32,978 bases of DNA from positions 1-32,978 of the forward strand of contig CAZWRV010000071.1 in NCBI GenBank assembly GCA_964636325.1. Reading direction: 5' to 3'. This DNA is from CAZWRV01 sp964636325. Lineage in GTDB: Bacteria; Verrucomicrobiota; Lentisphaeria; Victivallales; GWF2-50-93. The translations under genes and the position numbers were made by a program. This document shows, one piece after another, positions 22,921 to 30,199 of the stretch (the first letter of the stretch is position 1; each line of letters opens with the position of its first letter). The notes under the pieces are model-generated. The model ran no database searches and was not told where the DNA came from. It was given only the letters and a program-made list of their open reading frames with translations.

Positions 22921-25900
22921 TCAGTACTCGACCACGATCGTCTTGTAGTCATGTGCCCGGCAGTCGAAGCTGATTTCCCCAGTGCCCTTGTCCATGTGGA
23001 CGGGCTCGTAGATTACCGGATAGTGCTTGTTGAGCGTCTGAATGGCGCGCTGGGGGTCGTAGACGTTCTTGATCTTGACGGGGTCGATGCCGAGCGCCTT
23101 GAAGCTGATCTGGAACGCGACTTCGCGCATGGGGGGCTCCTTCGCGGTGTTAAGCGCGGCGATGAGCAGGCGTTTCGTCTCCTTGCTGTCCTGCTGGCGG
23201 ACGTAGAAGGAGACGAGCGCGCCGGGATCCTGTCTGACGAGGCACGGCGCGTTCCGCCAGTATGGGATGAACTCGACGTCGTCCTTCCCGCGGAACGGGG
23301 CGAGCGCCATGTCGTCGGAGCGTGCCTGCTCGTACCAGATTCCGTGCGCGTTGGCGGTGCCGTGGATCATCAGCGTCCCGTAAGCGTTGCGCCAGCGGAG
23401 CATGTCTACGCCGCCGCGGTAGCCGTATTCCTTCTCCTTCTTCGCGCGCTTGTCCTGCATCTGGACGAGGCAGAAGTTGTCGCTGCCCCACTGCTTGCTG
23501 CACATGATCTGCATCGCCTCTATGCCGGGCTCGAGGAGGTAGTCGCCGGTGTCCTTGCTCATGCCCTCGCCGAAGAGCCCCCAGTTGAGGAAGGCCGAGA
23601 AGAGCGGCATCGCGACACCGTTGTCGGATGTGATGACAGGCTTCTTGTTGACGGTTGCGGCGACAGCGTAGCGCTTGAGGAGCTGGCGCTGGAGGCGTGC
23701 CATCCAGCAGCCCTGCCAGCGGCCGTCCGGCAGGAAGTAGCCGTGGCCGGGGAGCTCCGGATCCTCGCCGATGTCGCCGGTGACGAGGTTGTCGAAGTAG
23801 CAGCCGCCGTAGGAGGGGCAGTTCTTCAGTGCGAGGTCGTGGTAATAGACGCGCATGTCGTTGTAGCTCTGGGATACGGCGCAGCCGAGGTAGCCGAATT
23901 CTGCGGCGGACTCGGGCTTGGAGGCGTCCAGGCCGGCGGGCATCCCGTCTATGTAGAGCGGCCAGTTGTCGTCGGGGCGGCCGAGGCTGAAGCGGCTCCA
24001 CTCGCCGCGGTATGTCCCGCCCATGATTCCCGGCTCGAGCCACGGCGCCGACTGCCGGTCGGAATACGGGCCGAGCACTCCTATTCGTTCATTTTCAGGC
24101 ACTTGAGCGCCGTCGAGATATTTGTTCAGCGCCTCGTTGAGCTTGTCCCACGGCATCCTGATGTCGGGGATGAAGGAGTAGCTCCTGCCCCAGGTCGGGA
24201 TCGGCGGGCAGAGCGTGTTGCTGCGCGCGAACTTCAGGCTTCCCTTCGGGAACTTGTCGGTAACGGATTTGGGGTGGAATCCGAGGATCGGCCTCACGGG
24301 AGTGGCCATGAACCCGAAGGAAAGGGTGAAGGGCTTGTCGATGGTCACGGGATACTGGATCATCTGGACCAGAAGCTGGATGTCGCCGGTGGCCGGGTCG
24401 CGGACGATCTGGTGCGTCGGGATGCGGGCGAGGCGCTTCCACGCCTGGTCGCTCTCGAAGTAGAACGCCAGCCCGCGGTCGGGATCGCCGATCCACATGT
24501 AGAATGGCAGAGGCATGGCGATGTCGCCCATCGTGCGCTGCGGCTCGACCATCAGGCTGTCCCAGACCCGGCCCTGGCCTGGGGGGATCCCTCCGCAAAG
24601 GTTTTTCGCCGCGCCGCGTCCGTATGCGTTGTAGAGTTTCGCGAATTTCGCATTGAACGGGATTTTCAGGCCGAGGCCGCTTGTCTCGGCGGACTTGGCG
24701 TCCTTCGGCGAGATTTCGATGTCATACCAGGAGTAGCCGTCAAACTCATAAACCCCTTTGGCCTTGAAGGTCAGCGGGCCGGCAGTTCCTTCAGACTCGA
24801 ATTCGGCGGCGGTGTCCTTGGTTTTTGCGAACTTCGCAGGCGCGTCGAATTTCAAATCATGGGAGCCGCCCGGATCGGTTCCTGTGTAGAACGAGATCGG
24901 CGCGGAGAGTATTTTCTCGTCGAGCGCCGTGATCTGCGCGGGAAGGCCGAGCGGCCCCAGCTGGTAGTCGCGCAGGATGCAGGAGACCGTCTGATCCTTG
25001 ACCTGCACCGCGGTGTATGGCGGAACCAGGATATCGTCCATTCCAATCTTGTTGCCCTCCCAAGGAAGGGGTTCGCGGAACCATTCCTTCTCCTTGCGTT
25101 CGAGCTCCTTGCCGTTCTTGTCGAGCACGGACATCGCCAGACGGTATTTCCCGGCGGGCATCTCGTCCACCGGCACTCTGACCTCGATATATCCGCTGAC
25201 ATTTTTTTCGGAACGCCCCTTCCCGATCTCCTTTCCGCCGAAGCTGACGGACATTTCCGCAGCTGCCACATCCTTTTCGTACTGTGTGCCAAGGATGTCG
25301 GCTCGCCCCCAGAAAGTCTTCGTGGTTATGTAAGGTGAATAGCGGAATCCCATTCCGGAGTCGAAGACCTTGACGTTATAGAGCTCCTCCTGCTTCTTGT
25401 CCCATGCGAGGAAGGAATGGCCGGCGTCGTATATGACCTGCGTGTCGTCGCCCTTGCCGGTCGTTATCCTTATGGAATACTGGTTGACCTTGGGGTCGAG
25501 TTCGAATTCCGTTTCCGGGACCGGGATTTTCACGACCGCACCCTTGGCCACGGTGATCTTCCCGGAGACATCGATTACCTTTTCCGCCAGCGCCTCCTCC
25601 TTGCGCTGGACAGTTATCCTGTAGTCGGCGTCCAGCGCCTCGCGTCCGCCGACGAGGTCGACCGCGAGCTTCGACTTGCCGGTCATCAGGGATGTGACGC
25701 CGTGGATTCTCGCCGCGGGCAGCGTGTCGGTGAACTTGGTCCACACCGGTGCGTGCGTGCTGGACCAGCTTGTCCAGAACATCGGCTTCTGGAATGTCCT
25801 GGTGACGCTGAAGGCGTATGTTCTGCCGTTCTCGAACTTCTCGAGGCCGATGGCCTTCGCGGGCACTGCGAACTCCGCAGTCCACCATTCGGGAGAGATG

Positions 25901-26418
25901 CCGTTGGCCATCTTGATGTCCCAGATGCCGGGCCAAGGCGAGCTTTCGAAGAAGGAGAGGTGGCGCGAGCCGTCCCTTGTTCCTGCCGAGTTGTAGAGGC
26001 CGTAGAAATAATGGTAGCCGTCGGCGATCTTGCCGGGCTCGATGTCGGCGGGCCAGAGGCCCATCTCGATGGTGTCGTCCGCGAGGATGTTTCCGCCGCG
26101 GACGCCCTGGCGCGTGAAGTTGTCGAGGCGGCGGCCCGCCGGATAAATCCGGCTTTGGACGCAGATGTAGAGATTGCCTTCGTCCCACTGCGCCATCATC
26201 CTGACTTCGCGCTGCGATAGGTTGGCGGGCCAGGCCTGGGTAAGCGTGAATCCGTCCGCAAGCATCGCCTTGTCCCATTCCCCGGGCGAGGCAACGCCGT
26301 CTATCGCCGGCGCCTTCTCCGCCTTAGGGACAGCCGCAGCTGTCACGAGGGCCGAGACTTCGTGCGCCGCGAGCAGAGAGGCCAGAATCGACACCGCAAG
26401 AAGAGATTTGGATTTCAT
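22921..26418 (-). CDS. Large secreted glycosidase-like protein C (CBM9-like + GH123-N/DUF6067-like)
   Basis: A 1165-residue protein. Signal peptide MKSKSLLAVSILASLLAAHE with cleavage near VSA. A CBM9-like domain follows (about residues 35-240, APAIDGVASPGEWDKAM). The middle has VPPYTAVQVKDQTV and YQLGPLGLPAQI...EKILSAPI, the GDPDRGLAFYFESD block and PVRPILGF. The barrel-like half has Glu806 in YRGEWSRF and Asp876 in GGCYFDNLV. It ends CRAHDYKTIVVEY. Start: ATG at 26418 with GGAGG 6 bp upstream; the longer frame to 26553 overlaps gene D and is rejected. Gene C begins 50 bp after the gene D stop, so they form an operon. Substrate unknown; secreted glycan breakdown is the likely role. Confidence 0.72.
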   Translation of the reverse strand: MKSKSLLAVSILASLLAAHEVSALVTAAAVPKAEKAPAIDGVASPGEWDKAMLADGFTLTQAWPANLSQREVRMMAQWDEGNLYICVQSRIYPAGRRLDNFTRQGVRGGNILADDTIEMGLWPADIEPGKIADGYHYFYGLYNSAGTRDGSRHLSFFESSPWPGIWDIKMANGISPEWWTAEFAVPAKAIGLEKFENGRTYAFSVTRTFQKPMFWTSWSSTHAPVWTKFTDTLPAARIHGVTSLMTGKSKLAVDLVGGREALDADYRITVQRKEEALAEKVIDVSGKITVAKGAVVKIPVPETEFELDPKVNQYSIRITTGKGDDTQVIYDAGHSFLAWDKKQEELYNVKVFDSGMGFRYSPYITTKTFWGRADILGTQYEKDVAAAEMSVSFGGKEIGKGRSEKNVSGYIEVRVPVDEMPAGKYRLAMSVLDKNGKELERKEKEWFREPLPWEGNKIGMDDILVPPYTAVQVKDQTVSCILRDYQLGPLGLPAQITALDEKILSAPISFYTGTDPGGSHDLKFDAPAKFAKTKDTAAEFESEGTAGPLTFKAKGVYEFDGYSWYDIEISPKDAKSAETSGLGLKIPFNAKFAKLYNAYGRGAAKNLCGGIPPGQGRVWDSLMVEPQRTMGDIAMPLPFYMWIGDPDRGLAFYFESDQAWKRLARIPTHQIVRDPATGDIQLLVQMIQYPVTIDKPFTLSFGFMATPVRPILGFHPKSVTDKFPKGSLKFARSNTLCPPIPTWGRSYSFIPDIRMPWDKLNEALNKYLDGAQVPENERIGVLGPYSDRQSAPWLEPGIMGGTYRGEWSRFSLGRPDDNWPLYIDGMPAGLDASKPESAAEFGYLGCAVSQSYNDMRVYYHDLALKNCPSYGGCYFDNLVTGDIGEDPELPGHGYFLPDGRWQGCWMARLQRQLLKRYAVAATVNKKPVITSDNGVAMPLFSAFLNWGLFGEGMSKDTGDYLLEPGIEAMQIMCSKQWGSDNFCLVQMQDKRAKKEKEYGYRGGVDMLRWRNAYGTLMIHGTANAHGIWYEQARSDDMALAPFRGKDDVEFIPYWRNAPCLVRQDPGALVSFYVRQQDSKETKRLLIAALNTAKEPPMREVAFQISFKALGIDPVKIKNVYDPQRAIQTLNKHYPVIYEPVHMDKGTGEISFDCRAHDYKTIVVEY

Positions 26419-26424
26419 GAGCTT

Positions 26425-26429
26425 CCTCC
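26425..26429 (-). promoter_or_regulatory. Ribosome-binding site fixing the gene C start
   Basis: GGAGG on the minus strand, 6 bases before the ATG at 26418 that opens a clear signal peptide. It rules out the longer open frame starting at 26553. Confidence 0.8.
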
Positions 26430-26468
26430 TTAATAGTAGGCGGTCAATAATGACTGCCCACGGTAAGC

Positions 26469-29400
26469 TTATTCGAGGATGAGGAGCCTGAAGTCGTGGC
26501 CTCCTGCGAAGATTCCGCATTCGAGCGTGTCTGTCTTCGGCTCGGGCATCCATGGCTTGAGGCCGGTCTCGAGGTCGCGTATCCTCATTGCCCTGGCGTT
26601 CGCCTTGTCGCCGAGGAGCGCCTTGGGGCGGAGCATGATTGTGCCGTCAGTCGGAGTCCTGGACATGTTGCCGACGGCGACCATGATCTTGTTTTCCGGC
26701 AGAAGATACGCGGTGACAAGGACATCCGCGTCGGGGGAGACGGCCTTGAATTCCGCGAACTCCGCAATTTTCTTCTCCCAGTGGCGGACGCTTGTTACGG
26801 AAGGATCGAAGAATCCTTCCCCGCGCATCTTCGCGAGGACTATGTTCCTGAGCCCGTCGTTGAAGCCGTAGCCGCCGAAGTCGTTGAGGAGGCAGACCGT
26901 CATCGCCGCGCGGTGCGGCCTCGGGTCGGCGAACGGGTTTTCGAGGCCGAGCTCGTAGAAGTTGGACCTCATCTGGGCGGTCGTGCCGAGGTGTTTCCCG
27001 GAGACGGTCATCCAGAAGTCGCGCGGAGCGCCCTCGATGAGGTTGACGTTCCTGCTGAACATGTAGTAGTAGCCTTCGACGAGCCAGGCGCCGGTGAGGA
27101 AGGAGCCGTAGTAGCCGTCGGCGTAATGCCACTGGATCGGTTCGACGTTGTTCTGCCATGCGATCTGGTAGAGGCGCTTGTACATTTCGCGCATCGCGCA
27201 GAAGTTGAAGGACGGCTGCCTGGTCCCGTCGTCGCGGACGTAGCCGAATCCGAGTTCGGGCTTGTAGATCGGCCATATCGTGTCCATGTCCCACCAGAAG
27301 CCGCGCAGCTTGCCGAACTTCACTCCCTGGTCGTAGTAGTAGGCGCGGCAGTCGACAAGGCTCTTCACGGTGTCGCCGAGGACGTAGCCGGAAATCTTTA
27401 GCTCCAAATTGTCCTTGAACTCCAGCCCGGCGGCGTTTTTGAAGGTGCCTTCCTTGGTGAGGAGGTTGAGCTGCTGCCTGCCCTTTGTGAACTTCATGTA
27501 GTCGGAATCGCCGGTCCACTCGCCGGCGTAGGTCGGGAAGCCCTGGAGGCCGGGGCCGATCAGGTTTGTCGCCACGTATAGCGCCCTGGACGCCCAGTCC
27601 CACTTTGAGAAGGCCTCCCACTGCTCCTTGGTGTCGTAGCCGAAGGTGTAGTAGCCGTCCGCCCAGCCGCCGTGCCCCCAGATGATCTGCGGTCCCCATT
27701 CGATCTCCCTTTTGTTGGCGGGCATGGGCTTTGCCGGGACGGCCTGCAGGACAAACTTGATTGTCCGGGGCGCTGTGATCTTGGACTGCTTGTTGACGAG
27801 CAGTTGCGTAAGCCTGATCTTGCCTTCCGTCGTCCTTTCAATCCTGCCTGAGGACTTGGCGTCGTCGAGGATCCAGCCCTGGTCGCTGTCGCCGAACCAC
27901 CAGAGCCCCTTGTCTGGGTTTCCGATGTAGACCGCGGGATTGAACGTCCCTGCGACTCCCGGGATCGGCCTGGTCTGGGCGCTGTCCCAGATTACGCCCT
28001 TCATGTCGTCGTTGATCCTGAAGGTTCCGCCTCCGGCGTAGTTCGAGCCGCGGAAGACCTTGGCCATGTTCACGAATTCCTTGAAGTCCGCGACGAAGTT
28101 AAGTGAATCTACCGCGGCTTCGCCGGCCTGGGGTGCGAGCGAAAGCTCGGTGAAGACGGTGCCGTCGTATTCGAGGGTGTTTTTAACGGTGAAGAGAATT
28201 CCGGCGCCTTCCGACTTAGCGGTCCACGAGACCTTGCCGTTCTTCTTGTCGCTCCAGTCCAGGCTTTTCGGCGTCAGTTGGACGGGCTTTCCGCCGGCGT
28301 ATAGCTCGAGCCTGATCGGTGCGGAGAGCAGTTCCTCGCCGTCGCTCGTGATCGACTCCGGCCAGCCGAGATCATTGATCTTATATGTCCTGTTTAGGAC
28401 TGAAAGGGCCTTGTCCATGATCTTGATTGGTTCGTAAGGGGAGGGGACGAAGGAGCCGTCGTCCTCGCCGGCACGGCATCCTTCCCACGCCTGCTTCTTG
28501 ACTGGAAAATCGAAGCTGCGCGAGTCTATCTCCTTCCCCGATGCATCGAGCAAGGTTTCCTTGACCGTCCATTTCCCTTCGGGGAGCGGCGCATCGCATT
28601 TCGCCTCCAGCACCGCCTTCCTGTCGGATATTTTCATGGTCTTGTCGAAGCCGGCCTTCCCCGCTGCATCGACGATCTTCAGGTTCCAGCTTTCGGCCTT
28701 CTGGTATTTCTCGTCGAGCCCGTCTATGTCGAGGTTGACCTTTGCGCGGACGACGCCGACGGACGCGTAGTATGCGGCGTCCCATGTGTAGTCGAGCTTG
28801 GCGTCGCGGTAGTCCTTGACGTGCTTGAAGTTGGCCGTGACATACTTCTCGTCCTTGGGCACGAGGGTGATGAACTGCTGGTAGATGACCTTCGGGCCGG
28901 GCGGCTCGGGGGTGTCGTCGCCGCGCCTTTTGCCTTTCTTGGCGGCCGCGGGTGCGCTTCCGTCGAGCCATGCCGTGATTGTGAGCGAAGTCTTGCCGTC
29001 GGGTGTCACCGGCAGGTCGGGTTTCTTCACCGGCACTGAGGCCTTCGATTTCGGCTCCATCTCCACCGTCTTGCTGAAATAGAATATCTCCTTCGCGGCG
29101 TCCTTGGCGGTGATGTTGACGTTGACCTTCTGCTTCGAGTCCGAATGGTTGACGAGGCCGATGACGGCGTCGAGGTTTCCGGCGAGCGGCTCGCCGAGCT
29201 GCTCAAGCCGGGCCGAGACAAGCTTCGAATGGAAGGTCACGCGCGGCATCAGATCCCAGCTCAGCCAGTCCTTGCCGCCCCACATGAAGAAGTCGGAGCT
29301 CTGGCAGTTGTATGCGCGGACGATCCACATTATCCAGGTCTCCCAGTCCTCCGGGGCGGACTCTTCGCTCATGTTCTTGAACGGGATGGACATCTCCATG

Positions 29401-29987
29401 TCCCATTCCTTGTCCGAGAACTGGTTTTTCACCATGGCGCCGGCGTCCCATTCTATGCCCTCCTGGCCGACGCTCGGCTGCGCGCGCTGGTCGTAGAGGG
29501 AGCCTCGGTGGTTGCCCATGAACTTGTAAAAGTGCTTCTTGAGGGCGGCGGCGGGCTCGTCGGTCCTGCTGAGCTGCAGCTCGAAGTGGTCGAGCATCAC
29601 CACCGACAACTGGTCCTTCAAGTCCTTGCAGTCGGTCTTGAGCTGCGAGCCGGGCGGGAAGTTGCGGGATCTCATAGCCACGTAGAGGTTCTCGTCGTCG
29701 TACATGAAGTAGAACCAAGTGGCCTGCTCCTCCGGCAGGACTTCCGAGCTGAAGCCGCCGTTGTAGCGGGCGAGGCCGGAGATCAGGGCGGCGCCGGCCC
29801 ATTCGTCAACGCCGATCACGCCGTCTATTGCGGGGGCCTTGTCGGTCCTGGGGATGAAGAGCCTGTTGTGGCCGGGGAACGGCGGCGCCTGCGGCTGCGG
29901 ATTAACATCGGTGGCCGGAGACGGCACGGCAAGGACTGCGGCGCAGGCGAACGCCGACGCGAAACTGATCCGGCTGGCAAGGGACAT
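26469..29987 (-). CDS. Large secreted glycosidase-like protein D (CBM9-like + GH123-N/DUF6067-like)
   Basis: A 1172-residue protein. Signal peptide MSLASRISFASAFACAAVLA, cleavage near PSPAT. CBM9-like domain at about residues 40-260 (APAIDGVIGVDEWAGAA). A low-complexity basic patch (KKGKRRGDD) lies near residue 355. The shared middle block has VPSPYEPIKIMD and YKINDLGWPESI...EELLSAPI, GNPDKGLWWFGDSDQGW and PAKPMPANKRE. The barrel-like half has Glu823 in YAGEWTGD and Asp900 in FWWDMDTIW. It ends GGHDFRLLILE. Start: ATG at 29987, GGAGG 7 bp upstream. First gene of the D - C - pseudopilin operon. A promoter lies at 30064-30091 and a possible operator at 30043-30057. Divergent from the GntR/solute-binding fusion regulator. 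Confidence 0.72.
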   Translation of the reverse strand: MSLASRISFASAFACAAVLAVPSPATDVNPQPQAPPFPGHNRLFIPRTDKAPAIDGVIGVDEWAGAALISGLARYNGGFSSEVLPEEQATWFYFMYDDENLYVAMRSRNFPPGSQLKTDCKDLKDQLSVVMLDHFELQLSRTDEPAAALKKHFYKFMGNHRGSLYDQRAQPSVGQEGIEWDAGAMVKNQFSDKEWDMEMSIPFKNMSEESAPEDWETWIMWIVRAYNCQSSDFFMWGGKDWLSWDLMPRVTFHSKLVSARLEQLGEPLAGNLDAVIGLVNHSDSKQKVNVNITAKDAAKEIFYFSKTVEMEPKSKASVPVKKPDLPVTPDGKTSLTITAWLDGSAPAAAKKGKRRGDDTPEPPGPKVIYQQFITLVPKDEKYVTANFKHVKDYRDAKLDYTWDAAYYASVGVVRAKVNLDIDGLDEKYQKAESWNLKIVDAAGKAGFDKTMKISDRKAVLEAKCDAPLPEGKWTVKETLLDASGKEIDSRSFDFPVKKQAWEGCRAGEDDGSFVPSPYEPIKIMDKALSVLNRTYKINDLGWPESITSDGEELLSAPIRLELYAGGKPVQLTPKSLDWSDKKNGKVSWTAKSEGAGILFTVKNTLEYDGTVFTELSLAPQAGEAAVDSLNFVADFKEFVNMAKVFRGSNYAGGGTFRINDDMKGVIWDSAQTRPIPGVAGTFNPAVYIGNPDKGLWWFGDSDQGWILDDAKSSGRIERTTEGKIRLTQLLVNKQSKITAPRTIKFVLQAVPAKPMPANKREIEWGPQIIWGHGGWADGYYTFGYDTKEQWEAFSKWDWASRALYVATNLIGPGLQGFPTYAGEWTGDSDYMKFTKGRQQLNLLTKEGTFKNAAGLEFKDNLELKISGYVLGDTVKSLVDCRAYYYDQGVKFGKLRGFWWDMDTIWPIYKPELGFGYVRDDGTRQPSFNFCAMREMYKRLYQIAWQNNVEPIQWHYADGYYGSFLTGAWLVEGYYYMFSRNVNLIEGAPRDFWMTVSGKHLGTTAQMRSNFYELGLENPFADPRPHRAAMTVCLLNDFGGYGFNDGLRNIVLAKMRGEGFFDPSVTSVRHWEKKIAEFAEFKAVSPDADVLVTAYLLPENKIMVAVGNMSRTPTDGTIMLRPKALLGDKANARAMRIRDLETGLKPWMPEPKTDTLECGIFAGGHDFRLLILE

Positions 29988-29994
29988 GGTGCTT

Positions 29995-29999
29995 CCTCC
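29995..29999 (-). promoter_or_regulatory. Ribosome-binding site fixing the gene D start
   Basis: GGAGG on the minus strand, 7 bases before the ATG at 29987. It excludes the open frame extending to 30092, whose extra residues would cover the promoter. Confidence 0.8.
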
Positions 30000-30042
30000 A
30001 TGATGTTGGTGTCTTTTCCGGCGGTCCGGCCCATTGAAAATA

Positions 30043-30057
30043 ATGGATGTAGTCCAT
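30043..30057. promoter_or_regulatory. Palindromic operator candidate at the gene D transcription start
   Basis: ATGGA-TGTAG-TCCAT is an inverted repeat that falls at about +1 of the gene D promoter. The same ATGGAT half-site recurs at the start of the divergent regulator transcript. Confidence 0.45.
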
Positions 30058-30063
30058 ATCAAC

Positions 30064-30091
30064 CATAATAGCCCGGGAAATGCCGAATTCA
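30064..30091 (-). promoter_or_regulatory. Sigma70-type promoter of the D - C - pseudopilin operon
   Basis: On the minus strand TTGAAT (30091-30086), a 16-bp spacer, then TATTAT (30069-30064). Transcription would begin near 30057, about 70 bp before the gene D start codon. Confidence 0.6.
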
Positions 30092-30133
30092 AGCGCGCTC
30101 AGTCGGAAAAATGAAAATAATCTGCACATGCCA

Positions 30134-30161
30134 TTGACGCGCGATGGGATTGGCGTATAAT
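30134..30161 (+). promoter_or_regulatory. Sigma70-type promoter of the GntR/solute-binding fusion regulator
   Basis: TTGACG (30134-30139), 16-bp spacer, TATAAT (30156-30161). This is the best consensus promoter in the window. Transcription would start near 30168. Confidence 0.7.
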
Positions 30162-30162
30162 A

Positions 30163-30189
30163 ATGGATGATATGGATGATATGGAGATT
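30163..30189. promoter_or_regulatory. Three 9-bp direct repeats (ATGGATGAT) just after the regulator promoter
   Basis: ATGGATGAT at 30163 and 30172, then ATGGAGATT at 30181. They begin two bases after the -10 box and cover the first transcribed bases, a position suited to autorepression. The half-site matches that in the palindrome at 30043-30057. Confidence 0.5.
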
Positions 30190-30199
30190 TGAATCCTAA

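Noticed and set aside
22951..25338. Plus-strand open frame of 795 codons opposite gene C
   Set aside because: Antisense of gene C. Composition is typical of a GC-rich shadow frame, while the minus strand carries a signal peptide, conserved motifs and a paralogue family.
12198..29987. Naming genes A-D as true GH123 enzymes
   Set aside because: The resemblance is to the N-terminal/central domain type. The adjacent Asp-Glu catalytic pair of GH123 was not seen at the conserved barrel site, so only a family-like label is given.
29988..30092. N-terminal extension of gene D
   Set aside because: The extension would translate the promoter and leader. A GGAGG and a signal peptide mark the ATG at 29987.
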